The notes below the pieces were generated by a model. It did not search any database. It had not been told where the DNA came from and saw nothing but the letters and a program-made list of their open reading frames with translations. A stretch of 64,000 nucleotides of DNA from Pseudomonadaceae bacterium. GTDB taxonomy: Bacteria; Pseudomonadota; Gammaproteobacteria; Pseudomonadales; Azotimanducaceae. A program made the position numbers and the translations under genes. Each line of letters opens with the position of its first letter. The stretch's first letter is position 1. The DNA lies in assembly GCA_024743175.1 (NCBI GenBank), contig JANSXA010000013.1, positions 1-64,000 on the forward strand, given 5' to 3'. This document shows, in pieces, positions 58,245 to 64,000 of this stretch.

Positions 58245-61205
58245 GTGAGAGATGATATCAGGAGTCAGCGGGTCAGTTCTGGCCTGCGTTTTGGATTTTT
58301 CATAACAGCAATGACGCTTCTGTTTCCCGTCGCGCACGCGGAAATCGAAGAAATTGTCGTCACCGCGCAGAAAAGGGAAGAGAGTGTCCAGGATGTGCCG
58401 ATCAGCGTGTCGGCATTTGACAATGCAGCCCTGGAAGCCCGCCAGATTGACACCTTCAGCGATCTGCAGTTCAACGTGCCGAATGTGTCTTATTCGAAAG
58501 GCAACTTTTCGGGTAACAATTTCCAGATCCGCGGTATCGGGACCCTCCTGACCGCGACCAGTTCTGATTCCGGTGTCGGCATGCACATCAATGACGTTTA
58601 TTTGAACTCGCCGCGCATTTTTGAAACAGAATATTACGACGTTGAGCAGCTTGAAGTGCTGCGCGGTCCCCAGGGGACCCTGTTCGGGCGGAACGCCACC
58701 GGCGGTGCAGTTAACCTGAAAACCGCTCGTCCGGAAATGGATGAACTCTACGCAGATATTGAATTGCAGTACGGCGACTACGACCACGGTAAGGTTAAAG
58801 GGGCTGTGAACATCCCAATTGCCGATGGCATTGCCGGTCGTATTGCAGGTATCTGGGTTAATCGCGAAGGCTACAGTGACAATCTGATAACCGGAAACGA
58901 TATCGACGACCGTGATCAGTGGTCACTGCGCGGCTCCCTGCGTTTTGAGTTGAGTGATACCACTACACTCGATCTGATTGGACATAGATTTGAGGAAGAC
59001 AGCACACGGACGCGGTCGCAGAAGCAGTTCTGTAATCAGGATCCAAGTGCCATCCTGGGTTGTACACCTGATGGTCTCGGCCTGGAGCCAATTAATACTT
59101 TTGCCACCGCGGGTACCGCGCTGTCCTCAACACTATTGTTAGGGCCTCTGGGCGTGTTCGATTTCTTCGATCAGGACCTGGACCCCAGTATTGGCAACCC
59201 ACGTGACCTGCGTGATGTACGCCTGACCTATGAGCCTGAGTACGAAGCAGAAGAGAACTTCTATATGGCTGAACTGGTCAGCGATATCTCTGACACCCTG
59301 ACAGTGACCGCGATTGCTGCATTCCAGGACACTGAAGTTGTCTCCCGGCAGGATTATAACGGCACGGCAGCTGATGCCGGTGCTGCGGTGATTCCACCAG
59401 CGTTCTGTGTTGTGTCACCCGCAGCCTGTACCTACTTTGGAACCTCAGCGGGTGGTCCCATTCCGGTCACCACTGTGCCTAACCCAAATACGTCGCTTGG
59501 TATTATCGGCGGTCCGAACGAGTTCACGCTGGATACCCGTGGCGCAGGTCGTGACCTGTCTCTGCAGGAGTCGGAGCAGTGGAGTACTGAACTGCGTATA
59601 GCCAGCTCATTCAACGGCCCACTGAACTTCCTGTTAGCCGGCTACTTCCTGGATTTTGAAACGGAAACTGATTACTTTGTACAGGCACCGGGTCTTGATT
59701 ATGCAACGATTGCTCTGGCAACTCCGGGTTCGCCGTTCGAAGGCAGCACGGACCAGTTCCTGGCATTGTCGCCGGGCTACTTCAATTCTGAAACCGACTC
59801 ATTTGAGCTGGAAAGCACCGGTATCTTTGGTGAGCTGTACTATGAAGCGACTGATACCCTCAAGTTCACTCTAGGCTTACGCTGGACCCGGGATGAGAAA
59901 TCCCTGCGCGATCGACAGCTGTTTCTGAACCTGCCCGTGCTGGTGGATCTGCCATCAAACACCACCAGTTTCCTGGGCAGTGATGGATCTGTTACACCCG
60001 TCACCAACATCACTGAGCTGACCACTGCCGCGGCTGGTGTCGGCGACTTTGATGCAGACCCGAACGTGGCAGGTGCGCAGGTGTATCGCGAAGACGATAT
60101 CGCCTTCGAAGAAATCACCGGCCGGTTCGTTGTGGACTGGGTACCTACCGTTGATTTCACAGACGAAACACTGGTGTATTTCTCTTACTCACGGGGTTAC
60201 AAGTCCGGGGGCATAAACCCACCAATTGATACTACCCTGTTCCCCAACACGCCAACCTCGTTTGAGCCGGAAAGCATTGATGCCTTTGAGATCGGCACCA
60301 AGAACACCTTCCTGGATCGCACCATGCAGGCGAACTTCAGTGTGTTCTACTATGACTACGGCGATCTGCAGATTGGTAAAATTATCAACCGAACATCGGT
60401 GAATGAAAACACAGACGCTGATATCTTCGGCGCCGAGCTGGAGCTGCTGTACGCACCTAATGAAAACTGGCAGTTCAACGCAGCGCTTTCTTATCTCGAC
60501 ACCGAGCTGGGTGAAACCGAAACCATTGATCCCCGGGATCCAACCCAGGGTCGTCAGGATGTAACCCTGTTGAAAGATTTCACCGATGCAAGTAACTGTG
60601 TCATCGAGCATGCTGGTTTGGGTCCAGCGTCTGATAACGCAGCGTTTGTTGCGGCTGTGCAGGGAGCGGGCGTACCGTATCTGCCGACCGGACGTGATCT
60701 CGGTGCCTTTGGTGGACCTGCGGGCCAGGTAATTCCGACAACACCAGGCGTCTCTGATTCTGCCTTCACAGCGTGTGCTGCGGCTGCCGCAATTGCGCCT
60801 CTGTTTGGCTACAACTACCTGGATTCAGTGCAAACTAATCTTGACGGTAACAACCTGCTCAACGCACCGGAGCTGACCTTCAGCGCTGGCGCTGAGTACA
60901 CCCACTATTTTGATGGTGGCATTTCAGCAACAGCACGGGTTGACTACTACTGGCAGGATGAGTTCTACAGCACTACCTTCAATCGTTCGCAGGATCTGAT
61001 TGACGCGTGGGATGTGTGGAACGCACAGTTCACCGTCTATGGCAAAGACCAGCAGTGGTACGCCAAGTTCTTTGTGCAGAACATCGAAGACGATGATGAA
61101 ATTGTCGGTACTTACCAGACGGACCCGTCGTCGGGCCTGTTTACTAACGCGTTTTTCATTGAGCCACGTCTGTATGGTCTGACCGTTGGTATGAGTCTGA
61201 ATTAA
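58245..61205 (+). CDS. TonB-dependent receptor
   Basis: A 986-residue outer-membrane receptor. The GTG at 58245 has GGAGAG eight bases upstream and gives a signal peptide ending at FPVAHA. The TonB box region is IEEIVVTAQKREE, and the plug follows with VPISVSAFDN, QIRGIGT and LEVLRGPQGTLFGRNATGGAVNL. The barrel ends with LYGLTVGMSLN. The plug class is the one common in sphingomonads and marine gammaproteobacteria for non-iron organic nutrients. Unusually long external loops contain two cysteines pairs (FCNQDPSAILGC and FCVVSPAAC). Probably regulated by the divergent LysR protein. Confidence 0.93.
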   Translation: MRDDIRSQRVSSGLRFGFFITAMTLLFPVAHAEIEEIVVTAQKREESVQDVPISVSAFDNAALEARQIDTFSDLQFNVPNVSYSKGNFSGNNFQIRGIGTLLTATSSDSGVGMHINDVYLNSPRIFETEYYDVEQLEVLRGPQGTLFGRNATGGAVNLKTARPEMDELYADIELQYGDYDHGKVKGAVNIPIADGIAGRIAGIWVNREGYSDNLITGNDIDDRDQWSLRGSLRFELSDTTTLDLIGHRFEEDSTRTRSQKQFCNQDPSAILGCTPDGLGLEPINTFATAGTALSSTLLLGPLGVFDFFDQDLDPSIGNPRDLRDVRLTYEPEYEAEENFYMAELVSDISDTLTVTAIAAFQDTEVVSRQDYNGTAADAGAAVIPPAFCVVSPAACTYFGTSAGGPIPVTTVPNPNTSLGIIGGPNEFTLDTRGAGRDLSLQESEQWSTELRIASSFNGPLNFLLAGYFLDFETETDYFVQAPGLDYATIALATPGSPFEGSTDQFLALSPGYFNSETDSFELESTGIFGELYYEATDTLKFTLGLRWTRDEKSLRDRQLFLNLPVLVDLPSNTTSFLGSDGSVTPVTNITELTTAAAGVGDFDADPNVAGAQVYREDDIAFEEITGRFVVDWVPTVDFTDETLVYFSYSRGYKSGGINPPIDTTLFPNTPTSFEPESIDAFEIGTKNTFLDRTMQANFSVFYYDYGDLQIGKIINRTSVNENTDADIFGAELELLYAPNENWQFNAALSYLDTELGETETIDPRDPTQGRQDVTLLKDFTDASNCVIEHAGLGPASDNAAFVAAVQGAGVPYLPTGRDLGAFGGPAGQVIPTTPGVSDSAFTACAAAAAIAPLFGYNYLDSVQTNLDGNNLLNAPELTFSAGAEYTHYFDGGISATARVDYYWQDEFYSTTFNRSQDLIDAWDVWNAQFTVYGKDQQWYAKFFVQNIEDDDEIVGTYQTDPSSGLFTNAFFIEPRLYGLTVGMSLN

Positions 61206-61229
61206 GCAACGTTTCGCGCATTGCTTGAG

Positions 61230-61260
61230 AAAAACCCCGATTTAACAAGTCGGGGTTTTT
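61230..61260. terminator. Strong intrinsic terminator after the TonB receptor
   Basis: AAAAACCCCGA (61230-61240) pairs with TCGGGGTTTTT (61250-61260) around a 9-base loop, followed by another T. It terminates the receptor gene and, read the other way, its A-run gives a U-tract for the EAL gene, whose stop lies inside the loop. It is a bidirectional terminator. Confidence 0.9.
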
Positions 61261-62498
61261 TGTGCCTGCAGTTTGGCAAAATCCTGTATACCCATGGGCA
61301 GGCCCAGGTGAAAACCCTGACCAAACCCACATTCCAGTTCGCGTAAGACCGCTAAGGTCTCTTCATCTTCGATACCCTCGGCAATGCATGGAATATTCAG
61401 AGCGTTTGCCAGGGAAATAACGGTCTGAGAAATCTGCCGGGCATCGTCGTCATCAAGGACGTTGCCACAGAGGCTGCGGTCAATTTTGATTTCATCCAAT
61501 GGCAGCTCGCGGATACGCAGCATATTGGAATGGTCTGAGCCAAAGTCGTCCAGGGAGATTCTGAAACCCTGCTCGCGTATGTTCTGCAGCAGCGACTTCG
61601 AGGCTTCCAGATCGAATAACTCTTTGTTTTCAGTGATCTCGAGAGTGATCTGACCTGGGTCCACACCCCAGAGGTGGGTTTCGCGGCGGATGAAATCCAG
61701 GAAATCCGCTTGTGTCAGCGAGCTTGGATCAATGTTGAAGGCAATAGGCACCGTCAACTCATATTCCACAATTTCACGTAATACCCGGCGGTATCCATAA
61801 ATGGTCAGCTCCCACAGCATTTCGTCGCTCAGCGCTGCCAGGTATTCATCAGGTGGAATTATCCGGCCGTCGTCACGCCAGCGTATCAGGGCCTCACCGC
61901 CGCTGATGGACAGTGTTTCCAGGTTAAATTTCGGCTGGTAATCAAAAGAGATGTGGTGATTGTCCATTGCGGCTTTGATGCGCTGGCTGAGCTGCCAGTC
62001 ATGATCAACAGGGGCAACCACCTCGGTGCTGGCGATGGCAAAGCTTTTGTTTTCAAAAATAGCCGTCATGCAGGTGTTTTCAGCCTGCTGATAAAGGTCA
62101 TTTGCAGTACGTGAGAGTCGCGTGCGTCGACCGGCGTAAACCAGTCCTGCTCTTATCGACAGCTGCGGCATCTGTCCTGCTATCTCAAAAGGTGTTTCGA
62201 ACAGGCGCGCGATTTTAAGACCAGCCAGTTCAAGGTGGTGCGCATCGATCAGGTTATCCAGCACAACGCAGACACTGTCTTTGGCGATGACGATAAGGTC
62301 ATCATCCGGACGCAGTAAAGCCGTGAGACGCGAACGGAAGGCTTCAGCGATAAGAATTTCGCCGTCTTCACCAAATTTCTCGCCGAGGTCAGACAAGTTC
62401 GTCAACGCAATGATACCCACGGCAAATTTACCGCTGCGCGAAGCAATTGATTCGGTCAATCGATCCGGGGTTTCCTGTTCGGCCTGCTCAACAATCAA
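61242..62498 (-). CDS. Degenerate GGDEF plus intact EAL c-di-GMP phosphodiesterase
   Basis: A 418-residue cytoplasmic protein. The first 160 residues look like a GGDEF fold but lack the GGDEF loop, so no cyclase activity is expected. The EAL domain keeps its catalytic residues: GGEALIRW, FNIDPSSL, LEITEN, LDDFGSDHSN, IKIDRS, AEGIED and the closing GFGQGFHLGLP. It should hydrolyse c-di-GMP. It lies 16 bases after the HD-GYP gene, forming a two-gene c-di-GMP operon. There is no sensor domain or membrane segment. Confidence 0.9.
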   Translation of the reverse strand: MIVEQAEQETPDRLTESIASRSGKFAVGIIALTNLSDLGEKFGEDGEILIAEAFRSRLTALLRPDDDLIVIAKDSVCVVLDNLIDAHHLELAGLKIARLFETPFEIAGQMPQLSIRAGLVYAGRRTRLSRTANDLYQQAENTCMTAIFENKSFAIASTEVVAPVDHDWQLSQRIKAAMDNHHISFDYQPKFNLETLSISGGEALIRWRDDGRIIPPDEYLAALSDEMLWELTIYGYRRVLREIVEYELTVPIAFNIDPSSLTQADFLDFIRRETHLWGVDPGQITLEITENKELFDLEASKSLLQNIREQGFRISLDDFGSDHSNMLRIRELPLDEIKIDRSLCGNVLDDDDARQISQTVISLANALNIPCIAEGIEDEETLAVLRELECGFGQGFHLGLPMGIQDFAKLQAQKTPTC

Positions 62499-62514
62499 AG
62501 TTCATGCTCTGTGA

Positions 62515-63795
62515 TTAACCAAGAAAGTATTTCTGTGGATCGATTCCGTAAGCATTTCCCGGCAGTTCTTTGGTAATCCACCACTGCAGGGGTTGGTGGG
62601 ACTCGACCTGCTGGTTTGACAGGTCGATGATCACCAGATGCTCGCGTGGCTGCTTGTTCGCTTCAAGGATCAACATGAGTTTTGGTTTGAGGCGGCTGTC
62701 ATCGCTTTGCGAAAGTACAACGCCCACTTCGCCGGTATTCAGCTCAACGATGCTGCCAACCGGGAAAACCCCGATTGCGCGAATAAAATACTCCACAAGT
62801 TCCGGCTGAAACAATGTGCCTGCGCTTTTCTGTATTTCCTGAATCGCCTGGTAGGAGGAGCGCGCCGGCGCGTAGGGGCGATCAGAAATCATCGCGTCGT
62901 AGCTGTCCACAATACCGGCAATGCGTCCGAATGCCGGGATTTTGTTGGCCTCCAGGCCGTTGGGATAGCCGCTGCCATCGTGGCGCTCATGATGAGTTTC
63001 AATGATGTTGAGAATACGCTGATCTTCAAGACCGTTTGCCATAAGCAGGTCAACGCCGCGTTTGACATGGTCCTTTAACAGCAGCCATTGTTCGTCGTCA
63101 GGTTTGTCTGGTGAGTTGAGCAGTTCAAGTGGCAGTGTGGTTTTACCCAGATCCAGTAGCGAACAGGCAAACGCAATCTGATTGATATCATCCGGTGGCA
63201 AACCCAGCTCCCTTGCCAGCACAGCGCCCCAGACCGAACAGGAAATGGCATGAGAAAAAATGTAGTCATCCATACGGCGCATACGGGTGAGTGCAGCCAA
63301 GGCTGTTTGATTACGCATGACACTCTGCACCAGCGGTGTGATGGCATCTTCAATCGCGTTGATATCAAAACCACCGTTGCTCTGCAGCTTCACAACACAC
63401 GTTGAAAGGATTGCTTCCGCCTCATCCAATGACGTTGTGGCACTGGGCATCTCGTCATTGATGCTGACGGTGTTTTCATAGCTTCGTGGCACCTTTGGCA
63501 CCAGGCGTTCGCGCGCAGAAAGTTTCGTGTTTGCAGCGGGGTGAGGTTTGCCGTCGTTGACAACAGCTTTCAATTTGACTTCGCCCAGTTTGGAATCGTA
63601 GCGGCGTGGATCGACGTAAACAAAGGAGCAGTTGTTTGCAATACGTTCAACCATGCCCGCATTGCGCACATAAAATCCCTGCAGAGGAAAATTTGTCTCT
63701 TCCCAGGGGCGATCAAGCTGAGCCACGTACATACCCACGGTGAGTTTCGACGGCTCGGTCTTGTGCAATCCTTTGTAGTTCGGCTGTAGATCCAT
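62515..63795 (-). CDS. DUF3391 plus HD-GYP domain protein with altered HD motif
   Basis: A 426-residue protein. The N-terminal DUF3391 domain includes KLTVGMYVAQLDRPW. The HD-GYP domain keeps His182 (FSHAIS), His243 (KDHVKRG), HHERHDGSGYPNGL (268-281) with the GYP at 276-278, but the metal-binding HD reads LLDLGK: His is replaced by Leu214 while Asp215 stays. One metal ligand is therefore missing and phosphodiesterase activity is doubtful. It may bind c-di-GMP or the neighbouring EAL protein. It is the first gene of the pair; about 200 bases of non-coding sequence lie upstream. Confidence 0.9.
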   Translation of the reverse strand: MDLQPNYKGLHKTEPSKLTVGMYVAQLDRPWEETNFPLQGFYVRNAGMVERIANNCSFVYVDPRRYDSKLGEVKLKAVVNDGKPHPAANTKLSARERLVPKVPRSYENTVSINDEMPSATTSLDEAEAILSTCVVKLQSNGGFDINAIEDAITPLVQSVMRNQTALAALTRMRRMDDYIFSHAISCSVWGAVLARELGLPPDDINQIAFACSLLDLGKTTLPLELLNSPDKPDDEQWLLLKDHVKRGVDLLMANGLEDQRILNIIETHHERHDGSGYPNGLEANKIPAFGRIAGIVDSYDAMISDRPYAPARSSYQAIQEIQKSAGTLFQPELVEYFIRAIGVFPVGSIVELNTGEVGVVLSQSDDSRLKPKLMLILEANKQPREHLVIIDLSNQQVESHQPLQWWITKELPGNAYGIDPQKYFLG

Positions 63796-64000
63796 GTGGC
63801 CGTTATCTGTGGGTCCTGAAGGCCTGAGTTTACGGTGGTTCGACCCCGGTCAATGTGACGAGGTTGGCGTTTTCTGTGCTGGCAGACGGCTCGCCTCAAA
63901 AAAGTGTCAAATTGATGACGCAAGAAGGGTCACTGGCTTGTCGCTGGTTGGTGCGATGAAACAAGGTTTTTGTTGTTGCAGGGTTGCATTTATACTATGC

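Noticed and set aside
63967-63996. TATACT with an upstream T-rich hexamer as a plus-strand promoter at the window end
   Set aside because: No convincing -35 at 16-18 bases and no downstream gene visible in the window.
1-64000. tRNA, rRNA, CRISPR, insertion sequence, prophage or integron
   Set aside because: No transposase, integrase, spaced direct-repeat array or recognisable structural RNA gene was seen on either strand.

Overview
The window looks like chromosome of a free-living, probably marine, heterotrophic gammaproteobacterium. The basis is the protein families present: three TonB-dependent receptors (one with an ECF sigma/FecR pair), periplasmic Sox/flavocytochrome c sulfur-oxidation genes, an NhaR-type LysR regulator, many SDR, thiolase, CaiB and P450-type catabolic enzymes, and c-di-GMP proteins. 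Genus cannot be assigned from sequence alone. Genes are densely packed, often with 1-, 4- or 8-base overlaps. I saw no rRNA, tRNA, CRISPR array, transposase, integrase or phage gene, and no gene-free gap over 300 bases.

Layout. 1-3.6 kb: the end of a TonB receptor, translationally chained to a cytochrome c5-type lipoprotein, a Tat-exported aldonolactone-oxidase-like flavoprotein and a Tat-exported PLP protein. 3.6-6.8 kb: a CMD/VOC/MarR operon divergent from an MFS carrier. 6.8-13.1 kb: one tightly overlapping minus-strand operon, iorA-iorB-cytochrome c-fccB-soxX-soxY-soxZ-soxA, without soxB or soxCD. 13.3-17.5 kb: a minus-strand cassette of thermostable-hemolysin-like protein, acyl-adenylating enzyme, heme-oxygenase-like diiron protein, SDR and TPR protein. 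It is divergent from an ECF sigma-FecR-TonB receptor signalling set (17.6-21.5 kb). 21.5-31.2 kb: P450, nitronate monooxygenase, thiolase, a hook-less SbcC/SbcD pair, an EAL-like/HDOD regulator and an SDR. 31.3-35.5 kb: a GPH sugar-type carrier, a small unknown protein, a DUF533 protein, a hibernation-factor-like protein and NhaR. 35.7-39.4 kb: an apparent operon of Bax-inhibitor-like protein, purK, purE and the bicarbonate transporter pair sbtA-sbtB. 39.5-46.0 kb: a second hibernation-factor-like protein, a candidate selenoprotein of the AhpD/CMD family, GAPDH, a second GPH carrier, an ABM protein and the ABC-F protein Uup. 46.2-54.1 kb: small-molecule catabolic enzymes. 54.1-57.1 kb: SprT-like, unknown, DUF2855 and NAD isocitrate dehydrogenase genes. 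57.2-63.8 kb: a LysR regulator divergent from a large TonB receptor, then an HD-GYP/EAL pair.

The strongest discovery candidate is the minus-strand gene at 39873-41000. An in-frame TGA occupies exactly the second cysteine position of an AhpD CxxCxxxH active site. The same frame stays open for 126 more codons, and a stable stem-loop lies just after the TGA, as expected for selenocysteine recoding. Other notable points are purKE chained to a bicarbonate transporter, the fused Ior/Sox operon with an altered SoxY carrier tail, the hemolysin-like/adenylase/diiron cassette, and degenerate active-site motifs in the P450 and HD-GYP proteins.
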